Positions 48,002 through 56,485 of a stretch of 64,000 nucleotides of DNA are shown here, piece by piece. The stretch covers positions 1 to 64,000 of the forward strand of contig DLHJ01000001.1 of the NCBI GenBank assembly GCA_002483145.1. Direction: 5' to 3'. Position numbers and translations under genes: made by a program. The notes under the pieces are model-generated. The model ran no database searches and was not told the origin of the DNA. It saw only the letters and a list, made by a program, of their open reading frames with translations. Position 1 is the stretch's first letter. Each line of letters opens with the position of its first letter. Source of the stretch: Cellvibrio sp. UBA7671. Its GTDB lineage: Bacteria; Pseudomonadota; Gammaproteobacteria; Pseudomonadales; Cellvibrionaceae.

Positions 48002-49033
48002 TTATTTATTGTTGCGACCTACGAGTGCCAATCCACCTAGTAATACTAACCATAATAAATTCACCGCACCGCCACCACCCGAACCACCCCCGCTAGTTGC
48101 TTTGGAAGTTGCTACTGATGACATTGCTACTGCAGTAGAACTCGCCGCTGCAATGCTGCTCGCGGCGATTGAACTAGGCGCAGCACTTGAAGCGGCTATC
48201 GAGCTTGCCGCTGAACTTGAAACCGCAACGGAACTCGCACTTGAACTGCTGCCAGGCGCATCCGCTGGTGGTGTACCACTAAAGCCGGTGGCGTTTTCTT
48301 TGGTTAATGCGAGAACCAAAATGCCATCTTTTACTACTACGTTCTCTGGTGCAAAATCCACGCGGTTGGTATCAAAACTCCAATTGGCTTTGCCCCAGCG
48401 AGCGCTATCAAAATTGTTGAAATCATCGCGCCAGCCACCCTCAAATGTTTTGGTAGTTGCATTGTAAGCTTTGTAGTCGATGTAATTTACAAATTGATAA
48501 ACTGGTAATACTGCATCGTCCCAGGCGCCTACCCAAGGCACTGATTCGGATGACCAGATATTAAAACGCAATGATTGTGGATTAGTGAGGCTAGTCACTG
48601 TGCTGGTACCGGTAATGCGACGCGCTTCTACGCCATCCACAAACCAGGCGACGTAATCTGGCGTCCACTCAACGACATAAGTGTGGTAAGCATCCGCGAG
48701 CGACGCCGGGGCAGTATGAACTTGTTCGGTGTGAATGGTCGGGCGCGAGCTGCCGAGAATAATATTGCTCTGCCACTTGGTCGCATTTTCTTTTCCAAAT
48801 ACTTCAATATCAATTTCTTCCCAAAAGGTATTGCCCACTTCCGAACCATTTTTGTAAGTAAAGAAAGTCGATAACACACCGCTGGCATTGGCCACGCGCA
48901 TGCGTATTTCATAGCGGCCATATAAATAGCTGTCGCTGGAATAAATTTCCGCGCCTTTGTAGGCTTTGGCATTAACAAACTGGGCAACCAATCCCAGAGT
49001 GATCGCAGTGAATACACACAACAAACGACGCAT
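48002..49033 (-). CDS. Secreted circularly permuted GH16 glucanase with GlyGly-CTERM-like tail
   Basis: A 343-residue secreted enzyme. After the signal peptide (cut near VNA-KAYKG) it begins directly at the strand before the catalytic motif: YGRYEIRMRV, then WEEIDIE with Glu73, Asp75 and Glu77. The segment that starts ordinary lichenases (GWRDDFNNFDSARWGKANWSF, then VVVKDGILVLALT) lies after the usual C-terminal strand. This is the permutation known from the Fibrobacter succinogenes 1,3-1,4-beta-glucanase. A long Ser/Ala linker follows, then GGGSGGGGAVNLLWLVLLGGLALVGRNNK-type tail, like GlyGly-CTERM (rhombosortase) signals. Start at 49033 has TGAGGT upstream. Confidence 0.88.
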   Translation of the reverse strand: MRRLLCVFTAITLGLVAQFVNAKAYKGAEIYSSDSYLYGRYEIRMRVANASGVLSTFFTYKNGSEVGNTFWEEIDIEVFGKENATKWQSNIILGSSRPTIHTEQVHTAPASLADAYHTYVVEWTPDYVAWFVDGVEARRITGTSTVTSLTNPQSLRFNIWSSESVPWVGAWDDAVLPVYQFVNYIDYKAYNATTKTFEGGWRDDFNNFDSARWGKANWSFDTNRVDFAPENVVVKDGILVLALTKENATGFSGTPPADAPGSSSSASSVAVSSSAASSIAASSAAPSSIAASSIAAASSTAVAMSSVATSKATSGGGSGGGGAVNLLWLVLLGGLALVGRNNK

Positions 49034-49153
49034 AACTTTTACCTCAGTGACAAAAACAGTTTTAAAAAGTAGTAAAAATAAATAGACGAGAAAAAATAAA
49101 AACGGGAGTGCAGGCAAGGTACCCGCAACCCCCAAAGGCTGAAACATCTCAGT

Positions 49154-49218
49154 CGTCATCCCCGCGAACGCGGGATCCACAACAACCCGCTGTACTCCTG
49201 CGTTCGCAGTAGTGACGA
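49154..49218. repeat. Nested palindromic repeat, copy 3 (between the two permuted GH16 genes)
   Basis: CGTCATCCCCGCGAACGCGG (49154 on) and TACTCCTGCGTTCGCAGTAG (49193 on) are two hairpins in copy-1 order. An open frame running through it into the downstream gene is repeat sequence, not protein. Confidence 0.75.
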
Positions 49219-49223
49219 ATATT

Positions 49224-50417
49224 TTAAATTTTAGTTAACTTGATCCAATCAATATTAAAGCCACCGCTGTTGGCGTAAATCGCCAAACTTTGTACACCGG
49301 CGTTCAGGTAAATATTGTGGCTGATCGTCTGGTAGGTACCCCAGCCGCCGGTGTTGGGTACACTGATGGTGCCCAAACCTACGCCGTTGCGATCCAAGGT
49401 AAATTGCGCTGTTGTGAGCGCTGAGGCCACGCGGTATTCCACTTTGTAAGTGCCGGTTTGCGGAATATTCACATTGTTGTATTTGAACCATTCACCCGCA
49501 TCGATATAACCCACGGTGCCACCAGAGACGGTGACGCTGCCGCCCACTTCATTAAAACTTTCTGCCTGGATGGTGATAGAGGTCGCGGGCGCACTGCTGC
49601 TACTGCCACCACCACTCGTGCCGCCATCGACTGGAGGAGTGCCGGTATAACCGGTCTGGCCTTCGCGTGTCAGTGCGAGAACCAGCGTGCCGTTTTTCAC
49701 TACCACGTTATTTGGATCGAAATCGGCGAGGTTTTCACCGAAGGTCCAGTTGGCTTTGTTCCAGCGGTTGGTGTCAAAACTGTTGAAGTCATCGCGCCAA
49801 CCGGTGCCGAAACTGTTGGTCGCCGCCACATAAGGTTTGTATTCAATATAGTTTACGAATTGGTACACCGGCAGGATGCTGTCATTCCAAGGGCCAACCC
49901 ACTCAGCGATATTTGCTGCCCAAAGGTTAAAGCGCAGGTCTTGCGGACTAGTCAGGCTGGTGACAAATTGTCCGCCAGTAATGCGCCGAGTTTGGGTGCC
50001 ATCTACATACCAGGCGATGTAATTAGGCGTCCATTCCAGCACATAGGTGTGGTAGCCGTCGCCCATGGAGAAGGGAGTGGTATGTACGCCTTCGGTTTTG
50101 GTGGTGGGGCGGTTGGTGCCGATAATCACATTGCTCTGCCATTGGGTGGCATTGTTCTTACCGAAGATCTCGATATCGATCTCCTCCCAAAATACGCCCG
50201 GTTGCTCGGAGCCATTTTTGTAAGTGAAGAAAGTGGACAACACACCGCTGCCCTTGGCGACACGCATACGCATTTCATAGCGGCCGTATTTGTAGGTTTG
50301 CTTCGAGTAGATTTCCGCAGCTTTATAAGGTTTGGCGGCGGCAGGGCTGGTAGCAGTGAAACCGATCAGGGTGGCGAACGCAAAGAGCACGCCGGTATAG
50401 CGACTGAGTTTGAACAT
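49224..50417 (-). CDS. Secreted circularly permuted GH16 glucanase with C-terminal CBM6
   Basis: A 397-residue secreted enzyme. Signal peptide (about 1-29), then the permuted GH16 (about 30-265): YGRYEMRMRV, catalytic WEEIDIE with Glu79, Asp81 and Glu83, QDLRFNLWAANIAEWVG, the old C-terminal strand YQFVNYIEYKPY, and then the normally N-terminal GWRDDFNSFDTNRWNKANWTF and LVLALTREG. A Gly/Ser linker leads to CBM6 (about 285-397, ITIQAESFNEVGGSV...NIDWIKL). It is a close paralogue of the adjacent gene but ends in a binding module instead of a sorting tail. Start at 50417 follows AAAGG. Confidence 0.9.
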   Translation of the reverse strand: MFKLSRYTGVLFAFATLIGFTATSPAAAKPYKAAEIYSKQTYKYGRYEMRMRVAKGSGVLSTFFTYKNGSEQPGVFWEEIDIEIFGKNNATQWQSNVIIGTNRPTTKTEGVHTTPFSMGDGYHTYVLEWTPNYIAWYVDGTQTRRITGGQFVTSLTSPQDLRFNLWAANIAEWVGPWNDSILPVYQFVNYIEYKPYVAATNSFGTGWRDDFNSFDTNRWNKANWTFGENLADFDPNNVVVKNGTLVLALTREGQTGYTGTPPVDGGTSGGGSSSSAPATSITIQAESFNEVGGSVTVSGGTVGYIDAGEWFKYNNVNIPQTGTYKVEYRVASALTTAQFTLDRNGVGLGTISVPNTGGWGTYQTISHNIYLNAGVQSLAIYANSGGFNIDWIKLTKI

Positions 50418-50548
50418 AGCGAATACCTTTATCATTAATTATTAGAGGCAATTATTAAAAACGCTTTTGTCTGTAGTAGACCGTGGCGACTGCGGCCTGC
50501 CACGAGCTTATACTCCCCAAATTGCCAAACTTGGTCGCACCAGTTTGA

Positions 50549-50611
50549 GCAGAAAACCTGAAGTGGTGCGCACTAAACCTAAAATGGCGTGCAGAAAACC
50601 TGAAGTGGCAC
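50549..50611. repeat. Three tandem 21-bp repeats upstream of the ECF sigma gene
   Basis: Units begin at 50549, 50570 and 50591. Units one and three share GCAGAAAACCTGAAGTGG exactly; the middle one is GCACTAAACCTAAAATGG. A degenerate inverted copy (TCGCACCAGTTTGAG) precedes them at about 50535-50549. Multiple about 20-bp terminal repeats are typical of IS21-family ends, so this may be an insertion-sequence remnant; no transposase is present. They could also be regulator sites. Confidence 0.65.
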
Positions 50612-50696
50612 TTAAAGTTTGATATGACACCTGCAACTTTTTGACCCTTGAACCGTAGATGGGATCAAACACCCCGAATAAGGAAAGAATCCCGAG

Positions 50697-51266
50697 ATGA
50701 CTAGCCCGATTGAAAATCAGGACGATGAGCTGATCAACCTCATCGCCCGTTGCGCGCTACGCGATCAAGCCGCGCTCAAAACGCTGTTTGAGCGGGTGAG
50801 CCCCTACCTGAATGCTATCGCCTGGCGCATCCTGAAATCCAAAGAGCTGACTAACGAGGTATTGCAGGAAGCGTTTTTGCAGATCTGGAATAACGCGGCC
50901 AGCTACCGGCCGCACCTCGCCAAGCCGCTGACCTGGATGGCCAGCATTGCGCGCTACCGGGCGCTGGATCGGCTCGCATTAGAGCAGCGGATTAGCGCTA
51001 AATTTATCGCCCATCCTGATGGGATAGAAGATATACCCGGCGGCGATGAACCCGAGCACAGTGTTGGCGCCAGCCAGCTGCGGTTCCACTTACACCAGTG
51101 TTTGACCACTCTGGGCGACAACATCAAACGCAGTATCGAGCTAGCCTATTTATATGGCTACTCGCGCGAAGAGATCGCGCAGCAATTTGCCACCAATACC
51201 AACACCGTTAAATCCTGGCTGCATCGCGGCGCTGAAAGGTTGAGACTATGCCTAGAAAGCAAATAA
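50697..51266 (+). CDS. ECF-type RNA polymerase sigma factor
   Basis: A 189-residue sigma-70 family protein with region 2 (about 20-90, LFERVSPYLNAIAWRILKSKELTNEVLQEAFLQIWNNAASYRP...WMASIARYRALDRL) and region 4 (about 130-185, LGDNIKRSIELAYLYGYSREEIAQQFATNTNTVKSWLHRGAERL). It resembles the SigK/RskA-type ECF group. The next gene overlaps it by 19 bp and encodes the probable anti-sigma factor. Target promoters are unknown; auto-regulation of this locus is likely. Confidence 0.93.
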   Translation: MTSPIENQDDELINLIARCALRDQAALKTLFERVSPYLNAIAWRILKSKELTNEVLQEAFLQIWNNAASYRPHLAKPLTWMASIARYRALDRLALEQRISAKFIAHPDGIEDIPGGDEPEHSVGASQLRFHLHQCLTTLGDNIKRSIELAYLYGYSREEIAQQFATNTNTVKSWLHRGAERLRLCLESK

Positions 51267-52000
51267 GTGCGTCTGGAAGCCAAACACCAGAGCCACCTTT
51301 GGACAACAAGAGCCTCGCGTTCGACTATGTCACCGGCGTACTGCGCGGTGCCGAACGCGAGCAATGCGAACAGCGCCTGCGCAGCGATACCGCTCTGCAG
51401 GCAGAGGTCAGCTTCTGGGAAGAGCAGCTCATGAGCCTTAGCGATGAACAACAAGGCATCAAACCCGACCCGGAAGTCTGGCGCGGTATTGAGGCGCGTC
51501 TACAACAGCAAACGCGCCCGGCTGATACGAGGCCATCCAGATTTACCTGGCTCTGGCCCAGTGTCTCCGCATTTGCGACTGTGATGCTCGCAGTGTGTAT
51601 TTGGCTACTGATGGCGCGCGACCCACTGCAACAACCCAATGCCGATTATGTAGCCGTACTTACTGACGACACAGGTGCGCCACAACTGACTGTACTCACC
51701 GCTACTGGCGGCGCGCAGCTTTGGTTGAAATGGGAGGCGGTGGAGATTGCGGATGATAAAAACCTGCAGCTCTGGGCGGTTTCCAAACGCGATGGCCAAA
51801 TCCGGCCGCTCGGCGTATTTGCGCAAACCGATATCCAGCAATTGCCACTCACAGTCCCACAGTGGCGGCTGATTAAAGATTCCTCACATTTGATCCTGAC
51901 GGAGGAAGACGTAGGAGGTTCACCTTTGGATGAACCCAGTGACGTCGTCTTGGCAAAAGGTGTTTGCGTTCTCCTCGCACAGGTGAAGAAGGCCATATAA
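51248..52000 (+). CDS. RskA-type anti-sigma factor
   Basis: A 250-residue single-pass membrane protein. The N-terminal part (about 18-75) is the cytoplasmic sigma-binding region (DYVTGVLRGAEREQCEQRL...FWEEQLMSL). One helix (about 98-122, TWLWPSVSAFATVMLAVCIWLLMA) is followed by a periplasmic RskA domain (QLTVLTATGGAQLWLKWEAV...NLQLWAVSKRDGQIRPLGVF). It overlaps the sigma gene by 19 bp, so they are co-translated. It should hold the sigma factor until a signal triggers release. The signal is unknown. Confidence 0.9.
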   Translation: MPRKQISASGSQTPEPPLDNKSLAFDYVTGVLRGAEREQCEQRLRSDTALQAEVSFWEEQLMSLSDEQQGIKPDPEVWRGIEARLQQQTRPADTRPSRFTWLWPSVSAFATVMLAVCIWLLMARDPLQQPNADYVAVLTDDTGAPQLTVLTATGGAQLWLKWEAVEIADDKNLQLWAVSKRDGQIRPLGVFAQTDIQQLPLTVPQWRLIKDSSHLILTEEDVGGSPLDEPSDVVLAKGVCVLLAQVKKAI

Positions 52001-52034
52001 TGCGCCGCATCCATCTCACCTGCGAACCTATGCC

Positions 52035-52673
52035 ATGACGAAAAAACTCTGTTGCGGTTTACTGTTGTTGCTCGCCAGCGCTGTTACCCAAGCGCTGGAG
52101 ATTCCTTTGCAAGATGCCAATTTCAAACAATGCGTGCAGGAATTGGCAGCGAAAAAAAATTGGCAGAGCCTTGCCGATATCACCGCTGTCGAATGCCACT
52201 CAAAAAATATCGCTTCGCTTGAAGGTATTGACCAATTCCCGCAGCTGCAAAAACTATCGCTCTACAATAACCAGCTCACTGGAGCGAGCATCGGAAAATT
52301 ACCGAACCTCCGCCATATCAATCTCGCTAAAAATAAAATCACCAAAGTTGCCTTCAGTGAATTACCGACACTGGAAGAGTTGTATATTTTTGGCAATAAA
52401 ATGACGGCACTGGAGTTGGCCGGTTTACCCAAACTCAAACTGCTCAAAATTAACGACAACCAGATTGTGCAGTTCACTTATAAGGATTTACCCGCGCTGG
52501 AAAAAATCTACATGTTTAATAATGTGATGGAACATGTGGATATTTACCACCTGCCCGCCATGACTTACATGGACGCGCGCCAAAACCCTATGCCTGATCC
52601 ACTCTATGAAGAAATGGACAAACTCAAAGGCGTAACTTTTTTACATGACGGCAATGCCGAAGACTGGCAATAA
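52035..52673 (+). CDS. Exported leucine-rich-repeat protein
   Basis: A 212-residue protein with a signal peptide (MTKKLCCGLLLLLASAVTQA) and about six short LRR units, for example LPNLRHINLAKNKITKVAFSE, LPTLEELYIFGNKMTALEL and LPKLKLLKINDNQIVQF. There is no catalytic motif. It is probably periplasmic or surface-exposed and mediates binding. It lies 34 bp after the anti-sigma gene and 17 bp before the porin gene, so it may belong to the same operon. Partner unknown. Confidence 0.85.
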   Translation: MTKKLCCGLLLLLASAVTQALEIPLQDANFKQCVQELAAKKNWQSLADITAVECHSKNIASLEGIDQFPQLQKLSLYNNQLTGASIGKLPNLRHINLAKNKITKVAFSELPTLEELYIFGNKMTALELAGLPKLKLLKINDNQIVQFTYKDLPALEKIYMFNNVMEHVDIYHLPAMTYMDARQNPMPDPLYEEMDKLKGVTFLHDGNAEDWQ

Positions 52674-52690
52674 AAAAGGATTGGAAACAC

Positions 52691-53893
52691 GTGAAATTAT
52701 TAGCAGCGGGTTTAACAGCGCTCACATTATCGCCCTGCACACTTGCGCTCGGTGAACACGAATTTGATTGGGGCAGCCGCGCACGCTATGCCCATGTAGA
52801 TGCCGACAACTCTGGCCAGGCAGCATCATTATTGTTGCGCGCGAATGTTGAGTCTGCCTGGAGCGAGTTATTGAATTCGACACTGGAAGTCGATGCAATC
52901 GGAACAGCCTTAAAAGATGATCACAGCGATGGTGAGCGTTTTAATGATGAATCATTAATTCCCGACCCGCAAGGCGTTGAAATCAATCAGGCTTTTTTAT
53001 CGCTCGATCTGGATGCAGCCAATATCCATCTCGGTCGCCAGCGCATCAATTTTGACAACCAGCGTTTTATCGGCGGCAATGGTTTTTGGCAAAACGAACA
53101 GACCTTTGATGCAGTGCTCGCTAAATTCAAACTCGCGAGCAATTCCAATATGACTTACGGCTATATCGCCAATGCCAACCGAATTTATGGCGATGATGCG
53201 GATGAAAATAATTCGGGGCGCGAGCACGATTATGAAAATGCATGGCGCCCTGCTGCATTTCTTGGTGACCACAAACATCATTCCCATCTCGCGCGGCTCG
53301 AGTGGAATGAATGGGATTACACCCGCGTTGTCGGCTATGGATATCGAATTGATAATCGCGATATGCCGAGTGTATCCAATAATACGTTTGGTGCTAGCTA
53401 CACACTCAACTACAAAGCCAGCGTTGTAAAATATCGCCTACAACTTGAAGCGGCGCGTCAAAATCGTTTTGAACTCAATGCGGAAAGCTTGCCTTATTAT
53501 CTGGTTGATCTCGGTTTTGGTATCAGCACCTGGGAACTCAGTACCCGCTATGAAATTCTTGGCGCAAACGATGGCGCGGCATTTGTAACGCCACTAGGTT
53601 CCAATCACGATTTTGAAGGCTGGGCGGATGAAATTGGCAACACCCCCGATACTGGTGTACGCAATTTTTCATTAGGATTGTTATGGCGCGCGTCGCCGCT
53701 GCGGGTAGAAACTTCCTATCACTTTTTTAAAGATGATCTGGACGGCACTAATATCGGCCGCGAGTTTGATCTGGATTTTGTGTACAAACCTGCGCGCAAA
53801 CACAGCATCTCATTGCGCCTCGCCAATTTTGAACCAGAAGGGAATTCAGGTTCGGTGCGCAAGGTATATCTGGATTATTCGTTTAATTTGTAA
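52691..53893 (+). CDS. Outer membrane beta-barrel (porin-like, alginate-export-type)
   Basis: A 400-residue protein with a signal peptide (MKLLAAGLTALTLSPCTLALG) and alternating amphipathic strands ending in YLDYSFNL, a typical barrel C-terminus. The HLGRQRINFDNQRFIGGNGFWQNEQTFDAV segment is a recurrent pattern of alginate-export-like barrels. It starts at a GTG (52691), with AAGGA upstream. Substrate unknown. It closes the sigma/anti-sigma/LRR/porin row. Confidence 0.75.
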   Translation: MKLLAAGLTALTLSPCTLALGEHEFDWGSRARYAHVDADNSGQAASLLLRANVESAWSELLNSTLEVDAIGTALKDDHSDGERFNDESLIPDPQGVEINQAFLSLDLDAANIHLGRQRINFDNQRFIGGNGFWQNEQTFDAVLAKFKLASNSNMTYGYIANANRIYGDDADENNSGREHDYENAWRPAAFLGDHKHHSHLARLEWNEWDYTRVVGYGYRIDNRDMPSVSNNTFGASYTLNYKASVVKYRLQLEAARQNRFELNAESLPYYLVDLGFGISTWELSTRYEILGANDGAAFVTPLGSNHDFEGWADEIGNTPDTGVRNFSLGLLWRASPLRVETSYHFFKDDLDGTNIGREFDLDFVYKPARKHSISLRLANFEPEGNSGSVRKVYLDYSFNL

Positions 53894-54125
53894 TTCCTGT
53901 TTACTATTTCCAATTGTCCTTTCATACCCAACCAGCCTGAGTGTCGTGTAGATTCATTTTCCTGTAACTGAAGGGGAAAAATCCTACACAAATGGCTGGT
54001 AATTTCTCACAGACGCAACCCTTGTTACAGGCGTAAATTGATCTTGAGCTTAATAGGGCTTCTCCCGGGATGGAGAATTTCGCAGGCAGTTGCGGGTTTC
54101 ATTTTCTTAATTGCGAGGATGGATC

Positions 54126-54416
54126 ATGGATAAGGATAATCTGGAAATTAAACGAATTTTTAGCCGGTTTAGTGACGAACCTTTAAGGTCCGGTCAACAT
54201 GAAGCGCTACACCAAATGCTCACGGCGTTTATTGTGATGATTGTTGGAGTCTTGTTAACCGCGGTGGGATTTGTAGGGATAATCGTGCGGTTGTTGCGTC
54301 TTGCTGGATTTGGTGTAATAACGTTTGCCCAACATCTTGGGCTCGCCCGGCATGTTAATGTTGAATTGGAGCGCAGGCATTTCCATTGCAACAGACGCAA
54401 ACCCGAATATAGATAA
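54126..54416 (+). CDS. Small hypothetical membrane protein
   Basis: A 96-residue frame from ATG 54126 with GAGGATGG upstream. The N-terminal half is charged (MDKDNLEIKRIFSRFSDEPL); the middle has one or two hydrophobic helices (LTAFIVMIVGVLLTAVGFVGIIVRLLRLAG). No family was recognised. A frame on the opposite strand covers the same DNA but lacks comparable features. It lies between the porin gene and a convergent operon. It may not be expressed. Confidence 0.4.
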   Translation: MDKDNLEIKRIFSRFSDEPLRSGQHEALHQMLTAFIVMIVGVLLTAVGFVGIIVRLLRLAGFGVITFAQHLGLARHVNVELERRHFHCNRRKPEYR

Positions 54417-54487
54417 TTTTGCACTGCTATCCCCGTATACTCGTTTGCAAGCGGAGCTTGCGAACGAGTATACACACAAGTTTTCAT

Positions 54488-55588
54488 TCAGTAATAAAAA
54501 TGCAACTGAGCAAAAAAATCCAGGTAATTGCCCGCATCCCGCTGTGGAATATCATCGCCTTTACGCAAACCGCCGCGAATTTGTAAATTGGCGAAGGGCG
54601 TGTATTCCAATAACAATGAATGACGCACGCGCTGGTTTTCATCGATATTTGTATCTGGATCTAAATATTCAGTCGTGAGTTTGATGTTGTAACCTTTGCT
54701 GATTTCGCGATTCACTTCCAGCAGCGCGACTCGCTGTTCTTGATATTCATCAGGAATGTTTTCAATGGACTCATCTTCAATCAGATCTGCCTCGGCAAGA
54801 AAAACAAATCCCTGCCACACAAAACCGCCAAATAGATTGGCTTGCGTGCGCTCTCCAGCTTCGGCATCGTTGTAAAGTGCAGTTGCGCCAATACGCCAGT
54901 TGTTACCGAGATATTCCGCGCGCGATAAAAATTGTAAGTTCTTATCGTCATTGTTGAGGCCACTGCTGCCATTGCTAAGCGCAAAATTAAACAGGGTTTT
55001 GGTGTACTGCAAACCTAACTCCACACCGTTGTCGCCGGTATCAAAATTAAATCCACTTGTCTGCCGGATAAACGCGCTGTCATCTTCCAGGCGAATACCA
55101 TAGGGCAACATAATGCGCCCCGCTTTTAAAAAATGGTTGCCGTTAAGTTTGGTGAGAATAAATGTTTCGCGATTTAACGCACCGCCGGGTGCGATCTGCT
55201 CATCAATATACAGTGAAAAACGCGAGTCTTTGGGTTGCAATACTACATAGAGTTGGCCGGATTGGGTTTCAAATCCGCGCGTGTCTTCACCTTCATCGCG
55301 ATCCGACTGGTAATAATTGGTGCGCAAGTCTGCACCTATGCGTAAAGTCTCGCCGAATTTTCCGGCATCAAATAAATCCAGGCTACCTGCGGTTTGCGGC
55401 AATACATGGGTGCCGTAGTAGGCACCGTAAGTCGTGCGCGCTCCACCACCGGCAGGATTGACATGGCAGGTGGAGCATTGGGTATTATTTTTTATCGCCA
55501 GATAGGGTTCTGCGTGAGCGGTGTTTATTAATAACAGCCCCATCACACAAGTTAAAAATACAAAATAATTTTTACAGTGGATAAACAT
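54488..55588 (-). CDS. Outer-membrane barrel with an N-terminal c-type heme motif
   Basis: A 366-residue exported protein. After the signal peptide (about 1-26) a single heme site follows at once, CSTCH (38-42), in a GGGARTTYGAYYGTHVLP context. The remaining about 300 residues alternate in barrel style and end NYLDFFAQLHFYY, with an aromatic C-terminus. It thus looks like a porin with a heme c at the N-terminus, possibly an electron conduit. Its start overlaps the preceding cytochrome gene by 17 bp, so they are co-translated. No close named family was recognised. Confidence 0.72.
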   Translation of the reverse strand: MFIHCKNYFVFLTCVMGLLLINTAHAEPYLAIKNNTQCSTCHVNPAGGGARTTYGAYYGTHVLPQTAGSLDLFDAGKFGETLRIGADLRTNYYQSDRDEGEDTRGFETQSGQLYVVLQPKDSRFSLYIDEQIAPGGALNRETFILTKLNGNHFLKAGRIMLPYGIRLEDDSAFIRQTSGFNFDTGDNGVELGLQYTKTLFNFALSNGSSGLNNDDKNLQFLSRAEYLGNNWRIGATALYNDAEAGERTQANLFGGFVWQGFVFLAEADLIEDESIENIPDEYQEQRVALLEVNREISKGYNIKLTTEYLDPDTNIDENQRVRHSLLLEYTPFANLQIRGGLRKGDDIPQRDAGNYLDFFAQLHFYY

Positions 55589-56390
55589 AGCTGTAGCCTC
55601 CGCCCTGGTTTTCGTCGCTGTCGCCGTCAAATACACGTTGCTCCTGATCGAGCAGTGGATATAAGTCGCTGTTGTTGATCAGCACTTCCAGTTGTATCGC
55701 CTGTAGTGGAATATCACTGACGGTGATGTAGAGAATCTGGTCGATCAGCAAGAGTGAAAAATCCGCTGCCGTTTTTTGTCCATCCAGGTTGTTATAAAAC
55801 ACGCCGATACTTTCAGGTGAAAGTGTTTCAAATTGCAGCGGGCGACTGAAATGCAAATCCACCGTTACTTGTGAATCACTTTTTTGCGCACTGGCGCGCG
55901 CGACTTTTGTTGTCGCTGAGCCTGTGCCATTGCGCGGTGCACCATTGGCGATCCAAGTGCGGACCTGGTCAATTTGCTCTTGCGATAAATAGGGGCCACC
56001 GAGTGGCATACGCGCACCGACAATATCTGCAGTGCCTTCCAATTTTTTTATCAAATAACTCTTATCCGGTTTCCCGGGATTGACGCGCATAAGCGTGGGA
56101 ATTTCATCGGCTGTGCGATTGACTAAAAATGCATAGGAATTTTCTTCGGAATCCAACCGCAAACCACGCGGTGCATTGGCACCTGTGTGGCAGTTGGTGC
56201 AAATGGCCCCAAAAATATTCTGCTGTAATTGTGCGAGTGTTACCGCATTTTCTGACGCGCTACTGCTGCTTGCGCTGCTGTTTCCCTTGCTGCTGGAAGT
56301 GGGCAAACCCTGATCATTTAATCCTTTACCGGAACCGGCACCACAGGCGGTTAAGCCGGTGATTGCCAGTAATAAAAAAAAACTTTTCAT
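55572..56390 (-). CDS. Monoheme cytochrome c lipoprotein
   Basis: A 272-residue lipoprotein with lipobox LTAC (Cys16), a Ser-rich linker (32-46), a cytochrome c-type domain with heme motif CTNCH (64-68), a probable Met axial ligand in ARMPLGGPYL, and QIDQVRTWIANGAPRNG, a common cytochrome-c-like end. The C-terminal about 120 residues form a beta-rich domain of unknown kind (VTVDLHFSRPLQFETLSPESIGV). It is the middle gene of a three-gene operon and overlaps the heme-barrel gene. Confidence 0.82.
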   Translation of the reverse strand: MKSFFLLLAITGLTACGAGSGKGLNDQGLPTSSSKGNSSASSSSASENAVTLAQLQQNIFGAICTNCHTGANAPRGLRLDSEENSYAFLVNRTADEIPTLMRVNPGKPDKSYLIKKLEGTADIVGARMPLGGPYLSQEQIDQVRTWIANGAPRNGTGSATTKVARASAQKSDSQVTVDLHFSRPLQFETLSPESIGVFYNNLDGQKTAADFSLLLIDQILYITVSDIPLQAIQLEVLINNSDLYPLLDQEQRVFDGDSDENQGGGYSYVYPL

Positions 56391-56446
56391 GATGCAGTCC
56401 TCTCATCTTTTTTGTTGATCTGCGTCGTAAATAAAAACGGAAATGA

Positions 56447-56479
56447 AAAGCGGGCACTGCAAACCATCTGCAGCGCCCG
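56447..56479 (-). terminator. Stem-loop within the redox operon
   Basis: On the minus strand CGGGCGCTGCA and TGCAGTGCCCG pair (one G-U) around a 7-base loop, followed by CTTTTC. It lies seven bases after the lipoprotein stop and could reduce read-through into the cytochrome genes. Confidence 0.55.
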
Positions 56480-56485
56480 GATTTT

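Noticed and set aside
47955-48467. 170-codon open frame on the plus strand
   Set aside because: It is the reverse side of the Ser/Ala-rich linker and tail of the GH16 gene at 48002-49033; the repetitive Ala/Glu protein is a by-product of codon bias.
48002-49180. Longer N-terminus of the GH16 protein starting at 49180
   Set aside because: The extra residues (MDPAFAGMTT...) are translation of the nested palindromic repeat. The start at 49033 has a good ribosome-binding site and begins the signal peptide.
49458-50438. 326-codon open frame on the plus strand
   Set aside because: It is wholly antisense to the permuted GH16-CBM6 gene, whose domains are clear. No family pattern or ribosome-binding site supports the plus-strand frame.
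50535-50650. CRISPR array from the 21-bp tandem repeats
   Set aside because: Units are contiguous with no spacers and there are no cas genes.
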